Assembly (NCBI RefSeq): GCF_030269765.1
Contig: NZ_BSTX01000002.1
Coordinates: forward strand, 248,001 to 312,000
Reading direction: 5' to 3'
DNA from: Actinorhabdospora filicis
GTDB taxonomy: Bacteria; Actinomycetota; Actinomycetes; Mycobacteriales; Micromonosporaceae
DNA: 64,000 nt
How positions within the stretch are numbered: the stretch's first letter is position 1; every line of letters begins with the position of its first letter. The notes under the pieces were generated by a model. The model did no database searches. It saw only the letters and a program-made list of their open reading frames with translations, and was not told where the DNA came from. Shown here piece by piece: positions 17,701 to 28,400 of the stretch. Position numbers and translations under genes: made by a program.

Positions 17701-19123
17701 CCACCGAGCGCAGGCTGAACTTCCCGTCGACGCCGTGGCTGAGGGTCCACTCCTGGCCGGGGGCCGAGGCGGGCAGGTCGGTGATGACGCCGTTGCCGTC
17801 GGCGCCGGTGAAGTTGTCCAGGAGGTTGCCGTCGGTGCCGTTCTGGATGAGGGCCTCGCCGTCGTCCAGCGGTGTGGCCGCCGGGACGGCGTTCACGGAG
17901 ACCCCGTCGATGAACCGCCCCGGTGTGCCGTAGCAGGCGAAGTCCACCCCGCCCGTCGGATCGTTCTGGAGGATGGTCAGGCAGCGGGAGAGGACCTGCT
18001 GGCCGTAGGCGTTCGGGTGGATGCTCTCCTGCAGGTCGCCCTGGGTCTTGCTGACCCAGCGTATCCACTCGGCGTACGCCGGATTGACCGGATTCTGCAG
18101 CGAGTTGCCCGAGTCGGCCTGCCTGGCGTCCCGAGAGCACAGCTCGTGCCCTCTGAAGGCGTCCTGGAGGTCCAGGAAGATGGGGTTGAAGCCCTCACCG
18201 GGAGCGCGCGCGTCGGCCACCGCCCGCTGGATCATGTCGCTGATCTGCGGGACCAGTGTGCGCCTGGCCCAGGTGGAGTCGCTGTTGTAGAACGGGCAGC
18301 CGCCGGTGTTGTACCGGGTCATGGTCTCGTCGTAGGGGTTGCTGTCGCCGTCGGCGATGGGGCCGGGGTAGGACTGGACGATGAGCTTGTAGGTGCCGGG
18401 CTCCTGCCCGGCCGCGGTCATCACCCTGCGGATCTCGTTGACGGTGGCGGTGATCCGCTCCCGTACCGTCGCCAGCCGCTCGGGCATCGTGCCGCGGTTG
18501 GCCGCCTCGCACCGCGAGGGAAACGCGTACCCGAAGAAGAAGGCCTGGGCGCACTGACTGATGATCGGGGAGAAGTTCAGGTCGTTGCCGCCGATGGACA
18601 GCACGATCGCCTTGAGGTGGTAGGTCTCGGCCAGCGCCCGGAGTCGCAGCGTCTGCGGGGCCTCGCCGCTGTAGACGCGCGAGGTCACATCGGCGGTCAC
18701 CGCGCCCGAGCAGGCGAGGTTGAACCGCCGATCGGGCGGCACACCGGCCCACTCGGTGCCGAGGATCTCGGCCACGTTGGAGCGATGGCAGCCCTTGCCG
18801 GGCCCGTCCGGCCCGTTGACGTAGGTGTTCCCGTACACCCGGCCCGCCGGGTCGAAGCTGCACCAGATCTCCGGGTTGCAGTTGTAGGCGGCGCGGTCGG
18901 TGCCGTAGGCGGAGCTGAGGCGGCCCGCCGCCCCGCCGTAGCCGTTGCCCTGCCAGCGTCCGCCCTCACCGGAGATGAAGCTGTCGCCGAGGGACACGAT
19001 CGCGGGGAGCTTGTCGTCCGCGGCGGCGGCCGGCAGCGGGAATCCGGTGGTCAGGAGGGTGGCGAACAGGGCGATGACGAGCATCGCCGCCGTTCGCTCC
19101 CGCTGTCGTGGTCGTTTGATCAT
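14750..19123 (-). CDS. Secreted SGNH hydrolase-GH18 chitinase fusion with carbohydrate-binding domains
   Basis: A 1,457-residue modular exoenzyme. Residues 1-35: Sec signal peptide (PLPAAAA). About 40-405: SGNH/GDSL esterase with block I GDS (Ser48), GGND in block III and H369 in SIHPNAYG (an ExxH rather than DxxH). About 410-570: a beta-rich, possibly trefoil region. About 635-1090: GH18 with the catalytic DGADIDYE (D776-D779-D781-E783, acid E783) and SVGG. Then a chitinase-associated beta domain, a ricin-like region, and a C-terminal Trp-rich CBM5/12-like module (TTVWWNGRFWRALWW). Divergent from the giant surface protein. The esterase might deacylate a polysaccharide degraded by the GH18 unit; that coupling is inference. 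Confidence 0.88.
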   Translation of the reverse strand: MIKRPRQRERTAAMLVIALFATLLTTGFPLPAAAADDKLPAIVSLGDSFISGEGGRWQGNGYGGAAGRLSSAYGTDRAAYNCNPEIWCSFDPAGRVYGNTYVNGPDGPGKGCHRSNVAEILGTEWAGVPPDRRFNLACSGAVTADVTSRVYSGEAPQTLRLRALAETYHLKAIVLSIGGNDLNFSPIISQCAQAFFFGYAFPSRCEAANRGTMPERLATVRERITATVNEIRRVMTAAGQEPGTYKLIVQSYPGPIADGDSNPYDETMTRYNTGGCPFYNSDSTWARRTLVPQISDMIQRAVADARAPGEGFNPIFLDLQDAFRGHELCSRDARQADSGNSLQNPVNPAYAEWIRWVSKTQGDLQESIHPNAYGQQVLSRCLTILQNDPTGGVDFACYGTPGRFIDGVSVNAVPAATPLDDGEALIQNGTDGNLLDNFTGADGNGVITDLPASAPGQEWTLSHGVDGKFSLRSVADGRYLYANSSTWLAELSERNVLDWYAEQLPNGVLIRTDTQMVPDSGPLQGGMCLTHDPVFDHGPGDILGRPRVGLEKCDAADPRMRWIVNQDDDSGPAPQPPMVRPRADIEPNRPGPFTTDPASQPGCRPDGMTPTPGVNTPYCLAYDGDGRELLGSTFDRRVVGYFTGWRDGSDGGHAYRPGDIPWGQVTHVNYAFATVGGDNRISLGDSGPGNPHTGKTWPGVPGAEMDPSLPYQGNLNLLTRYKKEHPRVKTLISVGGWADSGGFYGLTVNPDGSVNQAAIDGFADSTVDFLRQYGFDGADIDYEYPTALPDTGNPADWGTANPRRAGLTAGYNALMKTLREKLDAAAAADGHYYLLTAAGSGSGYLVRGMADFSALQYLDFVNDMSYDLHGSWNGFVGPNAPLYDDGRDAELISAGVYDEAEYGKTGYFNADWSYHYYRGALQSGRINLGLPYYTRGWKNVTGGVGNGLWGSAELPDQAACQPGTGDNGGRVPCGSGATGVDNIWHDKAADGSEIGAGSNPMWHAKNLERGITPRYLGAYGLNPDENQVSGYTRHWDDTLKASWLWNESSRTFLSTEDEQAIAAKADYVRDKSIGGVMIWELAGDYECPDEGECAPGYTMTNLLDDKLRPAGVYDAVRTERGLPSEVLDVGVELVDYPTAMADMWPMKPKLRITNNTTKTLAKGTTVSFDVPTSTPALIKDGGGAELPGIEPGHTGPNAGGLRGDFHRVTITLGYCEDIWPGAVRDIALQYYLPITGPANIVFGINGSSFGSTSDHRKDVTVVDPPEASSACQAPEWDSSRDYEPGGSVKWTLWDKGDGNWQVEYKGGIVMDHHPGEHRAHLVGAEDGNGNQLWRISDVGDGWYGITNNGLCLTAGTHGGDLTLEQCGFADTQRWRLEPVTGDNASPVHGGRYRFVAESGAAAEAAGGSAVPGTPVLAGDPSGEAGTTVWWNGRFWRALWWTQPGEEPGVSPAWKPLT

Positions 19124-19474
19124 CTCCCCATCAGGCCCGGCGCCGGTCGCGCCCGGATCGACACGCGGTCACAGCGCAGGCCGAGGGGCTGATGTGGACG
19201 GTCGGGGCGATTCGGGCGTCCGGCGGTCGTGGGCCGGGTGAGGTGGCTGAGCTGGGAAAACGCTTGCCAGGGGTGGTGGAGCGGTCGGGTGTCCTTTGTG
19301 GCGATCCGCGGGCAGGCGTGACTCAGGCGTAACGCGAAAGGTGATCTCCTATCATTTCGGGCATACTCTGTCAATAGTCGCGAATACCCCTATGATCCGT
19401 TTCAGTGACCTCGCCACCCGCGAGTCGCGCTGACGTACCCACGTCAGCCCTGTATCGAGCACATTGGGGGCCTG
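19124..19474. other. Divergent promoter region of the surface-protein locus
   Basis: A 351-bp gap between two divergent secreted-protein genes. The part 19340-19410 is clearly less G+C-rich than its surroundings (ATCTCCTATCATTTCG, CATACTCTGTCAATAGTCGC, CCCCTATGATCCG) and should hold the promoters. GGGGG at 19465-19469 is the ribosome-binding site for ATG 19475. No gene is convincing here. Confidence 0.6.
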
Positions 19475-22400
19475 ATGTCGGTACGCGGCGGGTCGCGGCG
19501 TCTCCACGCCACGCTGGCGTTCGTGTGCGTGGTCGGTCTGGTGGTCGCGGGCGCGCCCGTCCCCGCCGCCGCGGACCCGTCGGGCTCCGCCTCGCCGCGT
19601 CCGGAGCCCTCGGGGAGCGCCTCGCCGTCGGCGAAGGTCACGCCTTCCGAGTCGCCGGTGCCGCCTTCGCCGAGCCCCTCGCCGTCGGCGGTGGCCACTC
19701 CCGCCGAGCCCGCCCCGTCCGCTGCGCCGGTTCGCCTGCCGGAGGCGGGAGGCTGCGGCCCCTTCGCGTACACCTCGGTCGGCACCGGGCCGAGCGACCT
19801 CTACCGCTTCGACCCGGTCCTGGGCACCATGACCAAGATCGCGGGTACCACCTGGAAGGACGGCTACGACGCGATCGGCTACAGCCGGGCGACCGGCAGG
19901 GTCTACGGCGCGCAGGTCGGTGGGGACAAGTCCAAGAACTTCGTCGAGATCGACCCCGAGGCCGGGACGGTGAAGAAGATCCCGTACTCGGGCACCATCG
20001 CCGTCTCCGACTCCTCCTACGACCAGGGTGACGTCTCACCGGACGGCCGCGAGTACTACATCACCCGCACCTCCAGTGGCGGTGCCTTCGTCATCAACCT
20101 GGATCCGTCCCGGGGAGCGGTCGGGCTGGTCCTGCGCAAGGTCGAGGGTAGTGGCACGTACGACCTCGCCTACCACCCCAACGACGGCTTCATCTACACC
20201 CTCAGCAGCAGTGGCGTGCTCTATCGGATCGACCCGGCGACGGGGAAGTCCACGACCGGCCGCACCGTCGTGTCCCCATCGAACTCAAGTTTCCAGGCGC
20301 TGGTGTTCAGCTCCGACGGCTACATGTTCGCGGTGAACAGCGAGAGCCCGCAGAAGGTGTACCAGCTGGACCTCTCGTCGTCCACGGCCGCCTCGCCGAT
20401 CGACATCAGCAAGGCGCCGCTGGCCACCCAGAGCGGCACGATCAAACCGGGCACGAGCGTCGCCGACGGCGGCGGTTGCCTGCAGATGGACGACTACGGT
20501 GACGCGCCGGACACCTACGGCACCTCCGCCCCGACCGGCCCCGAGCACAACAGCGTGACGGGACTGAAGCTCGGTGCCGGCATCGACCAGGAGCCCAATG
20601 CCCGCCCGTCGACCAGCGGCGGGGTCACCGGTGAGCTCGACGGCCGCGGCGACAACTTCGACGACGGTGTGTCCAGCTGGCCGGCGTTGTACACCGACGC
20701 GACCACGTACACGGTGGACGTGGCCGTCACCAACACCACCGGGAAGTCGGTGACGCTGGCCGGATGGCTGGACTTCAATGGCGACGGCACTTTCGGGACC
20801 GGTGAGCGCGCTACGGCGACGGTGGCGGTCAACGCGAGCACGGCGAAGCTGAGCTGGACCGGGCTGAGCGGGCTGGTCTCGGGGGCGAGTTTCGCCCGGC
20901 TTCGCCTGTACGACACGGCGGTCGCCGATCCGGCGCCCGGTGGCGGACTCTCCGGCAATGGTGAGGTCGAGGACTACCCCGTGGGCATCCGGGTACCGCT
21001 GGGCGCGCGCTGCACCCCGACGCCGTATGTGGCCGTCGGGACGGGGCCGACCAGCCTGTCCCGGTTCGATCCGATGACGGGCACCGTGACCGCCCTGGAC
21101 GACACGTCCTACACCAACGGCTACGACGCGATCGGCGTCAGCGGGATCAACGGCAGGATCTACGGCACGACCCGGGGCGCGGACAGGTACACCAAGATCG
21201 TGGAGGTGAACCCGGCCGGTGGCGTGACGGAGTTCCCGATCAGCCCGGCGCTGACCAGTAACAGCACGAGCAACTACGACGTGGGCGCGATATCCCCGGA
21301 TGGCACGAAGCTCTATGTCCACTCCAACAGTTCGGTGCCGAGCTTCATCGTCAACCTGGACCCCGCCGCCGGGCGGATCGGCACCCGCCTCGATCAGTTC
21401 ACCGTCAAGGTCAGCGGTCTGTACGACTGGGCCTTCCACCCGGTGGACGGATATCTCTACGCCGTGGACTCCTCGGGCTACCTGATGCGTATCGATCCGG
21501 CCGACGGGACGGTCACCAAGGCCAGGTCGGCGCTGCTGCCGAAGGCCCAGTACCAGGGCGCCTTCTTCGACACCGAAGGCGATCTGTACGTCCTCGACAA
21601 CAGCTCGCCCGGGAAGGTCTTCCAGATCGATCTGTCCGCCTCGAAAGCCGACAAGCTGATCAGTCTCGACGGAGTGTCGTTCGCTCAGAGCAGCGCGATC
21701 TCGACCACCCAGGCGGTCTCGGACGCAGGAGGCTGCCTCTCCGTGGGCGACTTCGGCGACGCCCCCGACTCCTACCTGACCTCCATCGCGTCCGATGGTC
21801 CCGCACACGACCTGAGCGCCGGGCTGCGGCTCGGTGCGAAGAGCGACGCCGAACCCGACGCCCGGCGGCCGATCACCGACGGTGTCGCCGGTCCCCTCAA
21901 CGGACTCGGCGACAACTACGATGACGCGATCGCCACCGTTGCCGCGCTCGGCAAGGACGACACGAGCTACACCGCGTCGGTGAAGGTCACCAACACCACC
22001 GGTAAGGCGGTGACCCTGGCTGGGTGGTTCGACGCGAACCTCGACGGCAAGTTCCAGCCCGGTGAGCGCGTCCTGCTCTCGGTGCCCTCGGCGGCCGGCG
22101 AGCAGACCGTCACGCTGACCTGGACGGTGTCCACGCTGCGCCCGTCGGGCACGACCTACCTGCGGCTGCGGCTGTTCGATGACGCCCGGACCGACCCGTC
22201 GCCGTCGGGTGTGGCCGGTTTCGGTGAGGTCGAGGACTATCCGGTGACGGTGACGAGCCACCCGCGCATCGACCTGAAGATCGCCACCGACCCGCTGACG
22301 CTGGCGCCCGGCGCGTCCGGCGTCCTGCCGGTGCGCGTCACCAACGACGGCCCCGACGCCAGCGACATCCCGGCGACCGTCACGCTCACCCCGCCGACCG

Positions 22401-25400
22401 GCACCACCTTCGGCACGCCCCCATCGGGTTGCGTGAAGAACTCCGACGGGACGGTGACCTGCACGATCCCGGCGGCCGACCTGGCCAAGGGCGCCACCAA
22501 GAACCTGGCGATCCCGATCACGGTCAACTCCGACGCGCCGCCGAACAGCACGCCACTGCCGGGCGGCTCGGCGGTGGTGTCCAGTCCGCGCGACACCAAC
22601 CCGGCCAACAACACCGCGCCGATCACCGTCAACACCGGGGCGTCCACCGTGGACGTGGCGGTCAAGTCCGCCTCGGCGCCCGGGCCGCTCGCGCCCGGCT
22701 CGGCCACCACGGTGACGGTGACGGCGACCAACAACGGCCCCTCGAACACCGCCGGGGCCGCGACCGTCACCATTACGCTGCCGCAGAACGTCACCCAGTC
22801 CGGCGCGCTTCCGGCCGGGTGTGTGCTGAACGGCGACGGGACGGTCACCTGCACGGTGGCCTCGGGCTGGGCCGCGGGGAGCGACAAGACCTTCGCGATC
22901 CCGGTGGTCATCGCCTCCAACGCGCCGCTGAACGCGACCCTGACCGGCGGCAAGGCCGTCATCGCGCTGACCGGTGACACCGTGGCGGGCAATAACTCCC
23001 GTGACTTCACCATGTCGACCACGGCGAAGGCGGCCACGGACCTGGCGGTCACCGCCGCCACGGCCGACCCGGCCACGCCGCTGACCCCGGGCTCGCCGGC
23101 TTCGGTGACCGTGACGGCGAAGAACCTCGGCCCGTCGGACTCGCGCTCGGCGTCGACGGTGACGATCACGCTGCCCGAGCACGTGTCGGTCAACGGTGCC
23201 CTGCCCGCGGGCTGCACCGGGACCGGTCCGGTGACCTGCACGGTCGCGTCCGGCTGGGTCTCGGGTGCGGAGAAGTCGTTCGTGATCCCGGTGAAGGTCG
23301 ATTCCGACGCGCCGCTGAACGCCACCCTGAGCGGTGGCAAGGCCGTGGTCTCGGGTGCCGACGACACCGTGGACACCAACAACGAGAAGCCGTTCACGAT
23401 GTCGACGACGGCGAAGGCCGCCACGGACCTGTCGGTGACGGCGGCGACGGTGAGCCCGTCGGGTGCCCTGGCACCGGGTTCGACGGCGACGGTGACCGTG
23501 ACGGGGAAGAACCTCGGTCCGTCCGACACGCGCTCGGAGTCCACGATCACGATCACCCTGCCCGAGCACGTGTCGGTGGCGGGCGCGTTGCCCGCCGGTT
23601 GCACCGGCACCGGTCCGGTGGCCTGCAAGGTTCCGGCCGGGTGGGTCCCGGGCGCGGACAAGACCTTCGCGATCCCGGTCAAGATCGCCGCCGACGCGCC
23701 GCTGGACACCACCCTGACCGGTGGCAAGGCCGTGGTCTCGGGTGCCGACGACACCGTGGACACCAACAACGAGAAGCCGTTCACGATGTCGACCACGGCC
23801 AAGGCGTCCACGGACCTGGCCGTCACGGCGGCCGCCGCCGACCCGGCCGGTCCGCTCGCGCCCGGCTCGACGGCCACGGTCAACGTCACCGCGCGCAACC
23901 TCGGGCCCTCCGACACGCACTCGGCGTCCACGGTGACCATCACGCTCCCGGCGAACGTGTCGGTGAGCGGTGCGCTGCCCACCGGATGCACCGGTACGGG
24001 TCCGATCACCTGCACGGTGGCGTCGCCGTGGGCGGCCGGGACGGACAAGTCCTTCGCGATCCCGGTGAAGATCGCCTCCAGCGCTCCACTGGACACCACT
24101 CTCACCGGCGGCAAGGCCGTGGTGGCGGGCGATGACGACACCGTCGGGGCGAACAACGAGAAGACCTTCACGATGTCCACGACGTCCAAGGCGTCCACGG
24201 ACCTGGCGGTCACAGCCGCCACTGTGGACCCGGCCGGGCCCTCGGCGCCAGGCTCGACGGCGACGGTGAACGTGACGGCGAAGAACGTCGGTCCCTCCGA
24301 CTCGCGCTCGGAATCCACGGTGACCATCACGCTGCCCGAGCACGTCTCGGTGGCGGGTGCGCTGCCGGCCGGTTGCACCGGTACCGGTCCGGTGACATGC
24401 AAGGTTCCGGCCGGGTGGGTCGCCGACGCCGAGAAGGCCTTCGCCATTCCGGTGAAGATCGCCTCGGATGCGCCGCTTAACACCACATTGAACGGTGGCA
24501 AGGCCGTGGTCGCGGGTGCCGATGACACGGTGGCGGGCAATAACGAGAAGACCTTCACGATGTCCACCACGGGCACCGCCGCCACGGACCTCGCGGTCAC
24601 CGCGGCGACCGTGACCCCGTCCGGTGCCCTGGCGCCCGGCTCGCCCGCGACGGTGAACGTCACGGCGAGCAACGTCGGCCCGTCCACGTCCCGCTCGGAC
24701 GCGACGGTGACCGTCACCCTCCCCGAGCACGTGTCGGTGGCGGGTGCGCTGCCCGCCGGGTGCACCGGCACCGGACCCATCACCTGCACCGTCGCGGCCG
24801 GCTGGGCTGTCGGCACGGACAAGTCCTTCGCGATCCCGGTCAAGATCGCCTCGGACGCGCCCCTGGACACCACGCTGAACGGTGGCAAGGCCGTCGTCGC
24901 GGGTGCCGATGACACGGTGGCGGGCAACAACGAGAAGACCTTCACGATGTCCACCACGGCCAAAGCCGCCACCGACCTCGCGGTCACCGCCGCGACCGTG
25001 GCTCCGCCCGGCGCCCAGGCGCCAGGCTCGACGGCGACGGTGACCGTCACGGCGAGCAACGTCGGCCCGTCCGACTCGCGCTCGGAATCCACGATCACCA
25101 TCACGCTGCCCGAGCACGTCACGGCGACCGGTCCGCTCCCGAGCGGCTGCACGGGTACCGGCCCGGTCGTATGCAAGGTCCCGGCGGGCTGGACCGCCGG
25201 AGGGGACAAGACCTTCGCGATCCCGGTCGCCATCGCTCCCGACGCGCCGCTGAACACCACCCTGAACGGCGGTAAGGCCGTCGTCTCCGGTGCCGATGAC
25301 ACCGTGGCGGGCAACAACGAGAAGACCTTCACCATGTCGACCACCGGGACGGCGTCGACCGACCTGGCGGTGACGGCCACGGCCGTCAGCCCCGCCGGGC

Positions 25401-28400
25401 CGCTCGCCCCGGGCTCGACGGCCGAGGTGACCGTGACGGCCACCAACGTCGGCCCCTCGGTCTCGCGCTCGGCGGCGACGGTGACGATCACGCTCCCGGA
25501 GAAGGTCTCCCTCGCCGGTGACCTGCCCGCCGGGTGCACCGGCACGGGCCCGATCACCTGCACGGTGGCGGCGGGCTGGACGGTGGGCACGTACAAGCCC
25601 TTCGTGATCCCGGTTCGCATCGCATCCGACGCGCCGCTGGACACCACGCTGAACGGCGGTAAGGCCGTGGTGGCGGGCTCGGATGACACCGTCGCGGACA
25701 ACAACTCGCGTGACTTCACCATGTCGACGACGGCGAAGGCGTCCACGGACCTGGCGGTCACGGCCGCCGCGGTGAGCCCGACGGGTGCGCTGGCTCCCGG
25801 CTCGACGGCGACCGTCGATGTCACGGCCAAGAACGTCGGACCGTCGGATTCCCGCTCGGAGTCCACGGTGACCATCACGCTCCCGGAGCACGTGACCGCG
25901 ACCGGCCCGCTCCCCGCCGGTTGTACCGGCACGGGCCCGGTGGTCTGCACGGTCGCGGCCGGGTGGGTCGCCGGGGCGGAGAAGACCTTCGCGATCCCGG
26001 TGACGATCGCCTCGGATGCGCCGCTCGACTCCACCCTCGCCGGTGGCAAGGCGGCCGTCGCGGGTGCCGACGACACCGTGGACACCAATAACGAGAAGCC
26101 GTTCACGATGAAGACGACCGGGGCGGCCTCGACCGACCTGGCCGTCACCACCGCCACCGTCGACCCGGCCGGTCCCTCGGCTCCGGGCTCGACGGCCACG
26201 GTCACCATCACCGCCAACAACGTCGGCCCGTCCGACTCCCGCTCGGCCTCCACGGTGACGATCACGCTGCCGCAGCACGTGACGGTCTCCGGTGCGCTGC
26301 CCGTCGGCTGCACCGGCACCGGCCCGGTCGTGTGCAAGGTTCCCGCCGGCTGGACCGCCGGGACCGACCGGACCTTCGCGATCCCCGTCAAGATCGCCCC
26401 GGACGCGCCGCTCGACACCACCCTGAACGGTGGCAAGGCGGTCGTGAAGGGCGATGACGACACGGTCGCGGGCAACAACTCGCGCGACTTCACGATGTCC
26501 ACGACGGCGAAGGGGTCCACGGACCTGGCGGTCACCGCCGCCACGGTCGAGCCCGCCGGTGCTCTGCCACCGGGTTCGACCGCGACGGTGACGGTCACCG
26601 CGAGCAACGTCGGCCCGTCCGACTCCCGCTCGGAGTCCACCGTGACCATCACCCTGCCGCAGGACGTGACCGCGACCGGCCCGCTCCCGGCGGGCTGCAC
26701 CGGCACCGGTCCGGTGACGTGCAAGGTTCCTGCGGGCTGGGCCGTGGGCGCGGAGAAGTCCTTCACGATCCCGGTCAAGATCGCCTCCGGCGCAGCGCTG
26801 GACACCACCCTCACCGGTGGCAAGGCCGTGGCCTCCGGCGCCGACGACACCGTCGCGGCCAACAACGAGAAGCCGTTCACCATGTCGACCACGGCGAGGG
26901 CGTCCACCGACCTGGCCGTCACCTCTGCCACCGTGGACCCGTCCGGTGCCCTGGCTCCGGGCTCGACGGCGACGGTGAACGTCACGGCGAAGAACGTCGG
27001 CCCGTCCGACTCGCGATCTGAGTCCACGATCACGATCACGCTTCCCGAGCACGTCTCGGTCGCGGGCACACTCCCCGCCGGGTGCACCGGCGCCGGTCCG
27101 GTGACCTGCACGGTCGCGGCCGGGTGGGTCGCCGACGCGGAGAAGACCTTCGCGATCCCGGTTCGCATCGCCGCCGACGCCCCACTCGACACCACCCTGA
27201 ACGGGGGCAAGGCCGTCGTGGCCGGTGCCGACGACACCGTCGCGGGCAACAACGAGAAGCCGTTCACGATGTCGACGACCGCGAAGGCGTCCACGGACCT
27301 GGCCGTCACGGCCGCGACCGTGGATCCGTCCGGCGCTCTGGCGCCGGGTTCGCCCGCGACGGTGAACGTCACGGCGAAGAACGTCGGCCCGTCCGACTCG
27401 CGTTCGGAATCCACCGTCACGATCACGCTTCCGGAGCACGTGACGGCGACCGGTCCGCTGCCCTCGGGCTGCTCCGGCACGGGGCCGGTCGTGTGCAAGG
27501 TCCCGGCCGGATGGGCCGTGGACGCGCAGAAGTCCTTCGCGATCCCGGTGGTCATCGCCTCCGACGCGCCACTGGACACCACCCTGAATGGCGGCAAGGC
27601 CGTCGTGGCGGGCTCGGACGACACCGTGGACACCAACAACGAGAAGCCGTTCACGATGAAGACGACGGCCACGGCGTCCACGGACCTGGCGGTGACGGCC
27701 GCGGTCGTCAATCCCGCCGGTCCGCTCGCGCCCGGCTCGACCGCCGAGGTCACGGTCACGGCGAACAACGTCGGCCCGTCCACCTCGCGCTCGGCGGCGA
27801 CGGTGACCATCACGCTCCCCGAGCACGTCTCGGTGGCGGGCGCGCTGCCCGCCGGATGCACCGGCACCGGTCCGGTGACCTGCACGGTGGCGGCGGGCTG
27901 GGCCGTGGGCTCCTTCAAGCCCTTCGTGATCCCGGTGAAGATCGCCTCGGGTGCGCCGCTGGACACCACGCTGAACGGCGGCAAGGGCGTCGTCGCGGGC
28001 GCCGATGACACGGTGGACACCAATAACGAGAAGCCGTTCACGATGTCGACCACGGCCAAGGCGTCGACGGACCTGGCGGTCACGGCCGCGACGGTGAGCC
28101 CGTCCGGCGCGCTGGCGCCCGGCTCGACGGCCACGGTGAACGTGACCGCGCGCAACGTCGGCCCGTCCGACTCGCGGTCTGAGTCCACGGTCACGATCAC
28201 GCTGCCCGAGCACGTCACGGCGACCGGCCCGCTCCCGGCAGGCTGCACCGGCACCGGTCCCGTCACGTGCAAGGTTCCGGCCGGGTGGGGCGCGGGGGAG
28301 GACAAGTCCTTCGCGATCCCGGTTCGTATTGCTTCGGACGCGCCGCTCGACACCACGCTGAACGGCGGCAAGGCCGTCGTGTCCGGTGCCGATGACACCG

